DNA from: Longimicrobiales bacterium
GTDB lineage: Bacteria; Gemmatimonadota; Gemmatimonadetes; Longimicrobiales; RSA9
Assembly: GCA_035461765.1 (NCBI GenBank)
Contig: DATHUY010000047.1
Coordinates: 27,586-91,585 of the forward strand
DNA length: 64,000 bases
Direction: 5' to 3'
Below, in pieces: positions 47,201-55,346 of this stretch. Numbering within the stretch: the stretch's first letter is position 1; every line of letters starts with the position of its first letter. A program made the translations under genes and the position numbers. The notes beneath the pieces were generated by a model. That model was not told the origin of the DNA, did not search any database, and saw only the letters and a program-made list of their open reading frames with translations.

Positions 47201-48067
47201 GGCCTGTCCGAACATATCTTCCGCCGGTTCTACGGCACCGTCCTCGGCGTGACGCGTGCGGCCGATGTGCGGCTCTACTGGGGCACGGCCGGTCTCGACA
47301 GCGTGATCGACGTCACGCACGATGTGCCGGTGCCGTTCTCGCCGGCAGTGCGCGCCAGCTACGGCTTCCTCACGGACGCCGACGCTGACGGTGTGCTTAC
47401 GTACGGCGATTTCTACTACCTCGAGGGGCTCGAGACATCACCCGCCAACGAGATCGATCAGTTCGCCCGGGCTGCGCGTCCGCTCTCGCCACAGCCGGTG
47501 CTCGAGCCGGTCGATATCAGCGGCGACCTGATCGCTGATGGAACCGGATTCGGCCTCTACATCAATGGCGAGCCGTATCTGTTCCTCGGGAGTCCCCTGA
47601 CCAGCGGCGTGTGGACGCTGCGCACGTACAACGGCGCCGTCTCCCGCGCCGGTGACGGCACGTACAGCTTCATGCCGACCGGCAGCAATCCGGCCGTGCC
47701 CGGGCTGCGGCTCGAGGCCGTGGTCAACACGCCCGGTGACCTGGCCGGCACCCCGCCCGATCTGACACGGGTGCACACCGTGCCCGATCCATACTACTCG
47801 GTCAGCCGTTTCGATCGCTCGCCGGAGTTCAAGCAGCTTCAGTTCGTGAATCTGCCGGTACAGGCTACCATCCGGATCTACACTCTCTCCGGTGTGCTGG
47901 TCGATGTGATCGTGCACGACGATCCGGCCGGCAACGGCACGGCATTGTGGGATCTGCGCGGCCGCGGCAATCACCGCGTCGCGAGTGGAGTCTACCTGTT
48001 CCACGTCTCCACCCCGGCCGGCAGGCAGCACGTCGGGCGTTTCACCGTAGTTTCGTCAGGCTGGTAG
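44261..48067 (+). CDS. Large secreted protein with C-terminal FlgD-like sorting domain
   Basis: A 1268-residue exported protein. After a signal peptide (hydrophobic 'LGLGFLLLVLPSVVEG') come several beta-rich regions, including a fibronectin-III-like part ('DDRVTVVWEPS', 'GYRIYRGVSPDAMELI', 'YYYRVTAFDINSLESSP') around 550-700. The last 80 residues ('IRIYTLSGVLVDVIVHDD', 'LWDLRGRGNHRVASGVYLF') resemble the FlgD Ig-like module that serves as a sorting or anchoring tail in secreted proteins of several phyla. It contains paired cysteines. TGGAG lies before MPLIRS. No catalytic motif recognised; likely surface or extracellular. The 1589-residue frame upstream is antisense to the aminotransferase and rejected. 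Confidence 0.85.
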   Translation: MPLIRSDAVTRAMLCARRSCVRMAGSLGLGFLLLVLPSVVEGQVPTPKPIAQPAQVASAFTLATSPIAIVRENQVVCPLINSGYICADVIHAPFIVGFLWPADTHDNYMFGSGIQVTGIVTAGPGCTAAQREASVTPDCFVWSGDTTGALFHDASGLLASGAPVAGFFDGRGGSPAGEWLTAGFAPDFPSLTSVIRDSSIFHPSLIGQKTASGQDTWAAYWDGDPTRGTNGRSHPMGILVEQRSLAWNYPDGNDATIFFVFRITNVTDNPRFQTLSEERLFAGQDRLPDAGWRMDSLYFTWSADPDIGIYYSSNHLTAVTPFDMMLAYQSTFVEDFFEYPPAQFHSPFMKRSPGMIGMKFLRTPEDPVTGRERGLTSVNSLTSGGAFPAPGSVQKAWRYASLNLDPQKYADPNCMIPGADTLRWCYMTQAPSDVRGIMSTGPFSLGPGESETVVIAMFAASTVETPLLSVGAGAVNPPGLPTLSPGCGTNPIRPIEVGAGWISTPGCPAAGEAVEQRSAEVVPGSLLGKALVAQTLADNRFVMPAAPEPPPFYLVASDDRVTVVWEPSATEAVGDPFFPLASDPASPLYDPNYRGDDVEGYRIYRGVSPDAMELIAQFDSRGTVFTDALCRTDPDHINGTSCDEVRDVPLTGDLVQYRTVTELANGSPIIIDADTALAEAQRNGTALPLNDTGIPFAFIDTEVRSGFRYYYRVTAFDINSLESSPTSLESTSEVKHIMPRSVASSTTAADVAVGLFGRTALLPGATPAIDPLTGTFDGPQAPTTLLNGDLTVIAGHLLARGSAGIRIDSIVPGYYPNGTIATYHLTVDGEHATVRFTNRTTQAAPGTIERVELPTVRLESDPDLLASFRQRGVDAPPVAAQLTATIEVDRPHWNSLHSNWAYKQPGFWYSTAADPPASGWAGGSRWFTGETEAAPHPTADILSHGTLDGIAAIFQPTPYLGLAAPAGEPAAVAQPMAPYRGLSEHIFRRFYGTVLGVTRAADVRLYWGTAGLDSVIDVTHDVPVPFSPAVRASYGFLTDADADGVLTYGDFYYLEGLETSPANEIDQFARAARPLSPQPVLEPVDISGDLIADGTGFGLYINGEPYLFLGSPLTSGVWTLRTYNGAVSRAGDGTYSFMPTGSNPAVPGLRLEAVVNTPGDLAGTPPDLTRVHTVPDPYYSVSRFDRSPEFKQLQFVNLPVQATIRIYTLSGVLVDVIVHDDPAGNGTALWDLRGRGNHRVASGVYLFHVSTPAGRQHVGRFTVVSSGW

Positions 48068-48174
48068 CCCGCCAGGGCGAGGCGGTTTCGCCCCGAGACG
48101 GCCACCGCTTCGGTCTGCGGCACGGGGCCTGCACAGCCCCTCGAGCGTCTGCTGACGATCACAACAGGAAAAAC

Positions 48175-49179
48175 ATGCTCGAGCGTCTCGTGCGAAGGTC
48201 CAAGGAGGGTCGCGGCGTGCGCATGCGTACGCGCCGGCGCCTTCCTGTCATCCCGCTCCTTCTGTACTACGGCGCCCTGATTGCCCTTGGGCTGCTGCTC
48301 ATCCGGTATGTGCCGGGCGCGCAGGATGCCATCGCTGCACCGATCGGGAACCTCGGGACTGTCGATCCGTTCGACAGGACACCGGCGCAGGTGGCGCCGC
48401 CGCCCGTTCCCTGGGAGGGCCCGTTCGGCCGGCTGTGGCTGACGATGTTCACTGCGCTCGGCGCAACAGCACTCGCACTGCCGGTAGCGGGGATCTACAT
48501 GCACACGCGACGGCTGCGGTTCGACCCGTCCCTCGTGCAGACGATCATTGTGCTGCCGATCGTGGTTGCGGGCGTGGTGCTGGTCGTGAAGAACAGCCTC
48601 GCGCTGGCGTTCGCGCTCGCCGGCATCGTGGCGGGCGTCCGGTTCCGGCAGAAGCTGAACGAGCCGAAGGACGCGGTCTACGTACTGCTGTCGCTCGGCC
48701 TCGGACTCGCCGCGGCCGTCCATGCACTCGACATCGCCCTCTCACTGTCGCTCGCGTTCAACCTGGTCGTGCTTGCACTCTGGCGCTTCGATTACGGGAT
48801 CATGAACGGCGCCGGTGCGGCGCTCAACATGGGCGACACGGCCCTGCTGACGCATCCTCCGCCGATCGCGCGGGCGCGGGCACTCGCGGAGGATGAGGAC
48901 CTGGAGGCCGACGGCATCCTGGTCGTCCATGCCCCCGAAGCCGACGAGGCACAGCGAGCGGTCGAGCTGTCGCTCAGCGGTGTGGCCAAGGAATGGCACT
49001 TCACGAAGCCGGAATCGTCGGAGAGCGGGATGCAGCGCTTCGAGGCGGTGGTCCGGCTCCGCGGAAGCGCGGACCCCACGGAGATGATGGCGGAGCTGGA
49101 GGAACGCTGGACGACGCAGATTGCCGCCGCCGAGTACGTGCCGTTCAAGCGACGGCAGGATGACGACGACGACGACTGA
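48175..49179 (+). CDS. DUF4956 membrane protein
   Basis: A 334-residue inner-membrane protein with about five hydrophobic helices in the N-terminal 220 residues and a soluble C-terminal part ending in a run of seven aspartates. The diagnostic segment is 'FALAGIVAGVRFRQKLNEPK' followed by 'DAVYVLLSLGLGLAAAVHAL', typical of DUF4956. In other bacteria this family often lies beside VTC-domain polyphosphate polymerases and CotH kinases, so its nearness to the ppk1 fusion and the kinase-like Omp85 protein (about 8-10 kb) is suggestive. The soluble part has an 'EADEAQRAVELSL' ACT- or ferredoxin-like start. AGGAAA precedes the ATG. Confidence 0.9.
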   Translation: MLERLVRRSKEGRGVRMRTRRRLPVIPLLLYYGALIALGLLLIRYVPGAQDAIAAPIGNLGTVDPFDRTPAQVAPPPVPWEGPFGRLWLTMFTALGATALALPVAGIYMHTRRLRFDPSLVQTIIVLPIVVAGVVLVVKNSLALAFALAGIVAGVRFRQKLNEPKDAVYVLLSLGLGLAAAVHALDIALSLSLAFNLVVLALWRFDYGIMNGAGAALNMGDTALLTHPPPIARARALAEDEDLEADGILVVHAPEADEAQRAVELSLSGVAKEWHFTKPESSESGMQRFEAVVRLRGSADPTEMMAELEERWTTQIAAAEYVPFKRRQDDDDDD

Positions 49180-49221
49180 TGAACGTGATTCGCACGCGCA
49201 CGCGGGTTTGCTCAGATCCGC

Positions 49222-51849
49222 TCAGTTCCCACCCGGCTTGATGATCCGCCTCAGCCGGTTCACGACTTCGGCTTCGACCTTCTTCTTTGCGGAGTCCGCT
49301 GCGGCTGTCATTGAGTCCCGCGGCGGCAGCCGGTCTGCGATCCGGTCCGCCACCTGACCCGCTGCACGCTCCGCCGCCTCGCGTGCTTCCCTCTCCGCGG
49401 CCTCGCGCGCTGCATTGGCAATGCGCGTCCCTGCTTCCGACATGTCGAGACTGACGGAAGGGTCACGCGCGCTGCCGGTGAAGCGCGCGCCGATCGGAAC
49501 GCGGCCGTCGTCGCCGGCAGCTGCGCTCGTCAGGAACGCTGCAGGGGCGCCGGGCACCCGCGCAGTCCACTGCGGCGGCATGTAGAGCGTGGCACCGAGA
49601 TCCAGACTACCGTTCAGATCGAACGAGCCGGCCGCACGCACACCGAGCTCGCCGGACTGCAGCATGCTCTCTTCCAGCACGACCTTCGGCCCCGCGACGC
49701 GATAGCGACCGCTCCAGTCGCTGAACGCGAGCGTGTCGAACTGCGCGACACCGATGCGATCGCCGAGTGCGCGCAGCAGCGGCCAGTTGACGATCTCACC
49801 GTCGATAATGGCCGCGGTACCGGCGCCGCTCACACTCTCGCGCACGGGCAGCAGATGTTCATCGAGAACCATGCTCATGGAACCGGCCACGAGCAGGTCG
49901 CCGGTCAGGTGATCGCGAAACGTGGTGAACCGCTCCAGGAACTGTCCGGCCGCCACGTCGTTGATTGTGTAGTCGAGCGCCAGCGGCTGGGTAGAGCCGG
50001 CCGTCGCGTTGCCGCCGGCGAGACCGAGCCGCCCGGTCATGTGGATACCGCCGCCCATCATGCGGAAGCTCGCCGCCCGCACATCCACTTCACGTGCGCG
50101 CGCCGCGATCGTGATGTCGACGTCATTGAACGGTACCGCGCCGCGCACGAAACGCGTCGCGCGGATACGGCCGTCCATGGTCATCGGAGGCACTTCGGGC
50201 ATGCCGAGACCCACTTCTTCGGCCGCCTGCGCAGCCGTCTTCCCGTCGATCGCACGGTCGGCCAGGCGGGCGAAGAACAGCTCGCCGTAGGTGTAAGTGT
50301 CAGGTTCCACACCGAATATCTCGTCGGCGTCGAACGATGCCGATCGGGCATCGAACGTGATCGTCGGCGCGCGCAGCGTGTCGCCGAGCACATAGGGCAG
50401 CCACTCCGTCGCCGCGAAATCGAGCGCGACGTCGCTCTGACCAATGGTGGCGCGCAGGTCCTCTGCAGCTGCCATGCGACCGTCCAGTGAGATCCGGCCC
50501 TGCTGCACGAGCACCGGCTGCCGGAGCGAGGCGACGTCCAGCTGCACGCCCGTGAGATCGACGCTGCCGCTCAGCACGGCCTCGGCGGGCTCCACCAGCG
50601 AGCCGTTCGCGGTGATGTCCACAGCCACGCGGCCGCTGCCCTGCACACTGTCCGGCATCAGGCCGAGCTTCCGCGCCTCCGCGAGCGCCAGCGCCGCCTG
50701 TATGCTGACACGGCCGGTGGGAGCGGCGAGATCGTGCACGCTCAGCGCAACGCGCACAGGCTCACCGAGCACGCTGCCGGTGATGCCGCCGCTCGACAGT
50801 GAATCCAGCGAGAACGCGACGCTTCCGTTCAGGCCGCTCGCGATCGTGCCGTGCCGGCCGCGCGCGAGCGCCGCGTCCTCCAGCGTGAGCACGCCGGCCA
50901 CATCGGGGATTGCACCGGCACCCGCCCGGCCGTTGACGGCGACATCGAGCCGGGCGAAGCCGTCGGCGCCGGTCAGGACATCGCCGCCGCTGCTTTCGAG
51001 CAGAGCCTGCGGCAGCGACGCGATCAGTTTCGCGACATCGACCGATCCCGTCTGTGCACGCAGATCGAGCCGTCGTTCGAGCGAGTCCGTCATCGCCGTG
51101 ACCGTACCGGTGACGTCGAGCGCCAGCTCCTGCAACGTCACCGTCAGCTCGTCCACGGCCACGCGGTCTGCATCCCGATCAATGAGGACATCGTGCGCAA
51201 CGTGCAGCCGGAGGTCACGCAGCGGCCACGCGATCACCGACGGTGCGCTGATGTCCATGTCGGCAATGGCGAGCTCGCCCGACGCAGCGACGCGTGTCAG
51301 CGCTCCGCCGGTGACCGAACCCGACAGCTTCAGCGTCTGGGTGATTCCCGTCAGGCTGACGGCCGTGGCATTGGCCGTATCGCGATAGATGGCCGTTCCA
51401 TCGGTGATGCGGACCCGGCGGATGTCCAGCTCCGCAGCAGCGGTCCCCGACCCCGCCGGAGCGCTGTCGGAACGGGCGGTGAGGTCGCCGGTCTCGCCCG
51501 CCGTGACATCGATGTGGAGAAACGGCCGCTGGAGCACGATCTCGTCGATCACGATCCTGCGCCGCAGCAGCGGCAGGAGCCGCGGTCGGAGCTCCACACG
51601 CTCTGCGCTTGCGAGCGTTGAGTCGGGCCGGGTCGAGCGACCGACACGGACGTTCTCCAGCGCTACGGCCGGCCGCGGGAACAGCCGCACGCCGAACCGC
51701 TCGACCTCCACATCGCGACCCAGCGCCGCGGAAGCCTGCGCGGCAGCAAACGCGCCGACGCGCTCCGCCGGCAGGAGGAGTACGGCCGCCGCGAGGACAA
51801 CTGCGCACGATGCAATGATGGCCAGCGCTATGAGTATGCTGCGTCGCAT
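49222..51849 (-). CDS. AsmA-family protein
   Basis: An 875-residue protein with an N-terminal membrane helix or signal anchor ('ILIALAIIASCAVVLAAAVLLL') followed by a long beta-rich periplasmic part of the AsmA/TamB type, a family thought to bridge the envelope and move phospholipids to the outer membrane. The family hallmark is seen early ('GRDVEVERFGVRLFPRPAVALENVRVG') and again near the C-terminus ('LQSGELGVRAAGSFDLNGSLDL'). The final 80 residues are a charged coiled-coil (repeated REAAEREA). It converges on the DUF4956 gene and is preceded by the holin operon terminator. Confidence 0.88.
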   Translation of the reverse strand: MRRSILIALAIIASCAVVLAAAVLLLPAERVGAFAAAQASAALGRDVEVERFGVRLFPRPAVALENVRVGRSTRPDSTLASAERVELRPRLLPLLRRRIVIDEIVLQRPFLHIDVTAGETGDLTARSDSAPAGSGTAAAELDIRRVRITDGTAIYRDTANATAVSLTGITQTLKLSGSVTGGALTRVAASGELAIADMDISAPSVIAWPLRDLRLHVAHDVLIDRDADRVAVDELTVTLQELALDVTGTVTAMTDSLERRLDLRAQTGSVDVAKLIASLPQALLESSGGDVLTGADGFARLDVAVNGRAGAGAIPDVAGVLTLEDAALARGRHGTIASGLNGSVAFSLDSLSSGGITGSVLGEPVRVALSVHDLAAPTGRVSIQAALALAEARKLGLMPDSVQGSGRVAVDITANGSLVEPAEAVLSGSVDLTGVQLDVASLRQPVLVQQGRISLDGRMAAAEDLRATIGQSDVALDFAATEWLPYVLGDTLRAPTITFDARSASFDADEIFGVEPDTYTYGELFFARLADRAIDGKTAAQAAEEVGLGMPEVPPMTMDGRIRATRFVRGAVPFNDVDITIAARAREVDVRAASFRMMGGGIHMTGRLGLAGGNATAGSTQPLALDYTINDVAAGQFLERFTTFRDHLTGDLLVAGSMSMVLDEHLLPVRESVSGAGTAAIIDGEIVNWPLLRALGDRIGVAQFDTLAFSDWSGRYRVAGPKVVLEESMLQSGELGVRAAGSFDLNGSLDLGATLYMPPQWTARVPGAPAAFLTSAAAGDDGRVPIGARFTGSARDPSVSLDMSEAGTRIANAAREAAEREAREAAERAAGQVADRIADRLPPRDSMTAAADSAKKKVEAEVVNRLRRIIKPGGN

Positions 51850-51906
51850 GATTTCCGTTCCTGTGTCGGTACGCCGGAAAATAACGGAACGGCGGGGGGA
51901 GGTCGA

Positions 51907-51942
51907 GGAAACAGAACGGGCGCAGCCTTTCGACTGCGCCCG
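51907..51942 (-). terminator. Intrinsic terminator of the holin-DUF3618 operon
   Basis: On the minus strand a 9-bp stem CGGGCGCAG/CTGCGCCCG with an eight-base loop is followed by TTCTGTTTCC, starting eight bases past the holin-superfamily stop. Confidence 0.7.
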
Positions 51943-51950
51943 CCCGATGG

Positions 51951-52508
51951 TCAGTGGTGGTGCTCGGTTGAAGGTGCGCCCGTCGCATGCTCTTTGAATT
52001 CGCGCGCCCCGCGCTGCGCAAATTCCTTCGTTTCGCGCAGCTCGTCGGCCAGCACCTCCTTATCGCGGCGCACGGTCCGCCGCGTCTTCTCCAGGCGCAG
52101 CGCCTCACTGCTGCGTGCGTCGCTGGCAGCGCTCTTCCCCGCCATTGCGGCAGCAATGAGCAGGACGACGCCGACGATCAGGCCACCGGCCCAGAACGCG
52201 TCGCCCAGCAGCCGGCCGATGCCGAGCACGGCTCCGGCTGTGAGTGCCAGGCCGGCCATGAGCGCGAGCGACAGCGCCACACCGACCTTCGCCAGATCCT
52301 TCGCCAGCGTCTGGCCGGCCTCACGAACGTCGCTCGAGAGCGCACCCGCGACTTCACGCAGCTCGAGCTTGGCCAGCTCGAGCTCGTCATGGACGAACTG
52401 CGACGCATCCTGATTCAGCCGTCCGAGCAGCGTCTTCAGTCCGACGTCATTGTCCAGGTCGTATCGCTCCGGGTGGAGTTCGCGGCCACTCTGTGATAGC
52501 TGAGCCAT
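51951..52508 (-). CDS. Holin-superfamily (Phage_holin_3_6-like) membrane protein
   Basis: A 185-residue protein with a helical N-terminus ('LNQDASQFVHDELELAKLEL'), two adjacent membrane helices (about 74-100 and 106-125) and a charged C-terminal helix with a His-rich end. This is the pattern of the DUF1469/Phage_holin_3_6 group, which is chromosomal and common in non-phage operons with DUF3618 proteins; no phage genes are here. The stop codon of the DUF3618 gene overlaps the double ATG. The second ATG is chosen because GGAGG lies five bases before it. Likely an envelope-stress component. Confidence 0.85.
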   Translation of the reverse strand: MAQLSQSGRELHPERYDLDNDVGLKTLLGRLNQDASQFVHDELELAKLELREVAGALSSDVREAGQTLAKDLAKVGVALSLALMAGLALTAGAVLGIGRLLGDAFWAGGLIVGVVLLIAAAMAGKSAASDARSSEALRLEKTRRTVRRDKEVLADELRETKEFAQRGAREFKEHATGAPSTEHHH

Positions 52509-52510
52509 CA

Positions 52511-53611
52511 TTACCTCCGCGGCTCGGAGTAGCCCACGGTCTCTGAGCCATCCGAGCTATCGCTACCCGGCCACACCTCATCGACGGCCTTGCGCGCCGT
52601 CTCACCCGCGGCGTCACGCGCCTTCTCGTGCAGCTCCTCGGCGCGGCTGCGCACGGCGTCCCCGGCCTTGTCGAGCACGCGGTCGCGCGTCCGACCCATT
52701 ACCTCGCGCTCCCGGTCCGTCTCCGGGATCATCAGACCCGCGGCCACACCGATCGCGAGCGCCATCGCCCCCGCCGCCACCGGGTTCTCACGCAGCGACT
52801 CTTCGACACGATGCTCCGCGCGCCGGGCGCGCTGCTTCGCCTCCTGGCCCCAGCCGCTCACACGCTCCCGCCCGCCGTGCACGGCTTCGCCGACACGCTC
52901 CTGCGCACCGTGCAGCGCACTGCCGACCCGTTCCCGCGCGTCACCCAGACGCTCTCCCGCCTGGTGCATGACATCGGACGCCTTCTCGCGGATCCCTTCG
53001 GAGCCCCGATCATCGTCGCGCCACTGCTCGCTGCCCGCGCCTGCCGTATAGCCCGCGCTACGCGCATCCACCCGGCCCTCGTAGCCCGTAGAGCCGCCGT
53101 GTACTCCGCTGACACCGTATCCACCCGTCGCGCCATACTCACCCGCCTCCGCCTGGCTGCGCGGCGCGCTGTACTCACCTGCGGCGCCAGCAGGACGGTG
53201 ACCCAGCTCGCTGAACTGCGAGCCCGTATGATGACCAGGCCGGTACGGAACCGCCGGACCGGTGCTGTATGTCTCATATTCGTAGTGGCGATCATCGGCT
53301 TCCCGCCGGTTGGCAATCAGCCACGCCAGTCCTACGCCCACCATGCCGGCTGGCACCGGGTTCTCCCTGAGAGTGGCCCATATACCGCGGCCGGTATCGC
53401 TGACCCCGTGTTCGACATCGCGCATGGTGTTCCTCGCCTTCCGCTTCATATTGTCCTTCGCTTCATGGATCTGCTCGCGTGCTCGTGCCTTCAGCTCCGC
53501 CTTCACCCGCTCCGGATTGACGCGGTCACCGATCTGCTCGATCGTTTCGCCCATCCGCGCGCGCGTGGTCTCAATGCTCTCCCGGATCTCGCGCTCCGAT
53601 CGTTCACTCAT
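52511..53611 (-). CDS. DUF3618-domain envelope protein
   Basis: A 366-residue protein that opens with the DUF3618 helix ('REIRESIETTRARMGETIEQ', 'IGDRVNPERV'). Two short hydrophobic stretches lie around 85-100 ('NPVPAGMVGVGLAWLIANR') and 285-305 ('NPVAAGAMALAIGVAAGLMI'), each preceded by a 'LREN' motif. Between and after them are Gly/Tyr-rich and repetitive amphipathic segments (repeats of the type 'GERLGDARERVGSALHG'), like late-embryogenesis or apolipoprotein-type helices. It overlaps its neighbours on both sides. Function unknown; the repeat pattern suggests membrane or stress protection. Confidence 0.85.
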   Translation of the reverse strand: MSERSEREIRESIETTRARMGETIEQIGDRVNPERVKAELKARAREQIHEAKDNMKRKARNTMRDVEHGVSDTGRGIWATLRENPVPAGMVGVGLAWLIANRREADDRHYEYETYSTGPAVPYRPGHHTGSQFSELGHRPAGAAGEYSAPRSQAEAGEYGATGGYGVSGVHGGSTGYEGRVDARSAGYTAGAGSEQWRDDDRGSEGIREKASDVMHQAGERLGDARERVGSALHGAQERVGEAVHGGRERVSGWGQEAKQRARRAEHRVEESLRENPVAAGAMALAIGVAAGLMIPETDREREVMGRTRDRVLDKAGDAVRSRAEELHEKARDAAGETARKAVDEVWPGSDSSDGSETVGYSEPRR

Positions 53612-54269
53612 ACCGGCCCCCGCGGCTGGTGCCATCTTCGAATGCACTCGAGCCGGCGCGTGACTCCACGTTGGCGCTTGCTGCGGCGCGATCGACGGTG
53701 CCTGTCTCCGGGAGCATGCGATCGAAACGCTCGCGGCTCATGTCATCCTCGTATCCGTAGGAAGTCCGGTCCCGCCTGACCTGATCCGGCGAGCTCTTCA
53801 GGAACCGCGACGCGGCGAAGCCGAGGACGAACGCGCCACCGAGGAAGAGCGGCGTATGCTCACGTGCGAACCGACGCACATCGCTCGTCAGCGCGTCCAC
53901 GTCGCGCTGCTCGAGGTAGCGCGACACACCTTCCACGCGATCCGCGGCGGTATTCAGCAGCGGGCGGTACTGGTTCTGGTCCGCTGACAGGTCGTCGCAG
54001 CCGCGGCGCAGGGCGTCCGCGAACGTGCGGATACCGTTCGTCACACGGTCCTTCTGCTCGTCGGCACGCGTCCGCGCCATGTGCTGTGCCCTGTCCCCGA
54101 GCTCATGAGCTTTTTCACGACCCCGTTCCGCAAGGTCGCTCGTCTTCTCGCGGGCTCCCGCTGCAATGTTCGATGCGGTACCCTGCACCGACTCCTTCGC
54201 GTCACCGACCGTGTCCTTCACCCGGTCCGTCGTGCTTCGCCCGGACTCGATGTTCGTCTCGTTCGTCAT
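53604..54269 (-). CDS. Amphipathic stress-type protein with one membrane segment
   Basis: A 221-residue protein, the first gene of a three-gene operon with the DUF3618 and holin-superfamily genes. The N-terminal 70 residues are amphipathic repeats rich in Lys, Glu, Asp and Ala ('DRVKDTVGDAKESVQGTASN', 'REKTSDLAERGREKAHEL'), reminiscent of CsbD, YtxH or LEA-type stress proteins. A helix around 140-155 ('LFLGGAFVLGFAASRFL') could insert in the membrane. The tail is disordered and charged. Its end overlaps the next gene by eight bases. No enzymatic motif is visible; a role in desiccation or envelope stress is inferred only. Confidence 0.8.
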   Translation of the reverse strand: MTNETNIESGRSTTDRVKDTVGDAKESVQGTASNIAAGAREKTSDLAERGREKAHELGDRAQHMARTRADEQKDRVTNGIRTFADALRRGCDDLSADQNQYRPLLNTAADRVEGVSRYLEQRDVDALTSDVRRFAREHTPLFLGGAFVLGFAASRFLKSSPDQVRRDRTSYGYEDDMSRERFDRMLPETGTVDRAAASANVESRAGSSAFEDGTSRGGRYE

Positions 54270-54448
54270 AGCTGCTCCTCGTCAATTCCGCCGCGTCTGT
54301 GAAATGCAAAAACGCACCCTCCATGGCATCCGGACGGTGCGCTTCACGTTTCTTACATGCATCCGCCATGCCACGCGTCTTGCGTATATGTCGCTTCTGC
54401 TGCGAGACTTCATGGCGAACACCACCGAATCACCGAACCCGGTCGTAC

Positions 54449-55246
54449 ATGCTGCACCACCGTACCTACCTGCTGGATCCCGACCGGGACTGGGTCGTGC
54501 TCGTGCACGGCGCGGGCGGCAGCTCATCCATCTGGTTCCGCCAGCTGCGCGCCTATCGCGAGGAGTTCAACGTGCTGCTCGTCGACCTGCGCGGACATGG
54601 CGAATCGGCGCGGGTGGCCGATGGCAGGGAGCGGCACCACTACACCTTCGAAGCGGTCAGTCGGGATGTGCTCGAGGTCCTGGATCACCTCAACATCGAG
54701 CGCGCCCACTTCGTCGGGATCTCGCTCGGCTGCCTCATCATCCGCACCATCGCCGAGCTGGCCCCGGAACGTGTACAGTCCATGGTGCTCGGCGGCGCCA
54801 TCGCGAAACTCAACCTGCGATCGCGCGTCCTCGTTCTGCTCGGCAACGCATTCAAGCGCGTGATCCCGTTCATGTGGCTCTACCGGATCTATGCCTGGAT
54901 CCTGCTCCCGCGGGCCGGTCACAGGGAGAGCCGTCTGATCTTCGTGCGCGAGGCACAGAAACTGGCCCGCAAGGAGTTCCTGCGGTGGTTCCGGCTGACC
55001 ATGGAGCTGCGGCCGATCCTGCGGCTGTTCGAGCAGCGTGACACCGGCATCCCGACGCTGTACCTGATGGGAGCCGAAGACCACATGTTCCTGCCGTCGG
55101 CGCGCCGGCTGGCGGAAAGCCACCGTCGGGCGATCCTTCGGGTCATCGAGCGGTGCGGTCACGTGTGCAACATCGAGAAGCCGCAGGCGTTCAACCGGAT
55201 CTCGATCGAGTTCATGAAGGATCCGCTCGCCGCGACAGCCGGCTGA
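54449..55246 (+). CDS. Alpha/beta hydrolase
   Basis: A 265-residue hydrolase. Family features are the oxyanion strand 'VVLVHGAGGSS', 'LLVDLRGHGES', the nucleophile elbow 'VGISLGC' with catalytic Ser, the acid 'MGAEDHMF' and the His in 'CGHVCNIE'. The cap region is helical. Resembles the 3-oxoadipate enol-lactonase / esterase type. No strong ribosome site precedes MLHHRT; the frame is open for 150 bases more, but that stretch is outside coding character. It follows the stress operon divergently and precedes the S9 peptidase gene on the same strand after 100 bp. Substrate unknown. Confidence 0.85.
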   Translation: MLHHRTYLLDPDRDWVVLVHGAGGSSSIWFRQLRAYREEFNVLLVDLRGHGESARVADGRERHHYTFEAVSRDVLEVLDHLNIERAHFVGISLGCLIIRTIAELAPERVQSMVLGGAIAKLNLRSRVLVLLGNAFKRVIPFMWLYRIYAWILLPRAGHRESRLIFVREAQKLARKEFLRWFRLTMELRPILRLFEQRDTGIPTLYLMGAEDHMFLPSARRLAESHRRAILRVIERCGHVCNIEKPQAFNRISIEFMKDPLAATAG

Positions 55247-55346
55247 CGCTTCCCGGGGCCGGCCCCCGCGGTGGCGCGTCGGATCCCCCGTCGCGTAAGT
55301 TGCAGTTCCCCGCTCCTTCAGACTCAATATTCCACGAGGTCCCGCC

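Noticed and set aside
51951..52508. Prophage holin
   Set aside because: The family name includes holin, but no endolysin, capsid, tail or integrase gene is near; the neighbours are DUF3618 and stress-type genes.
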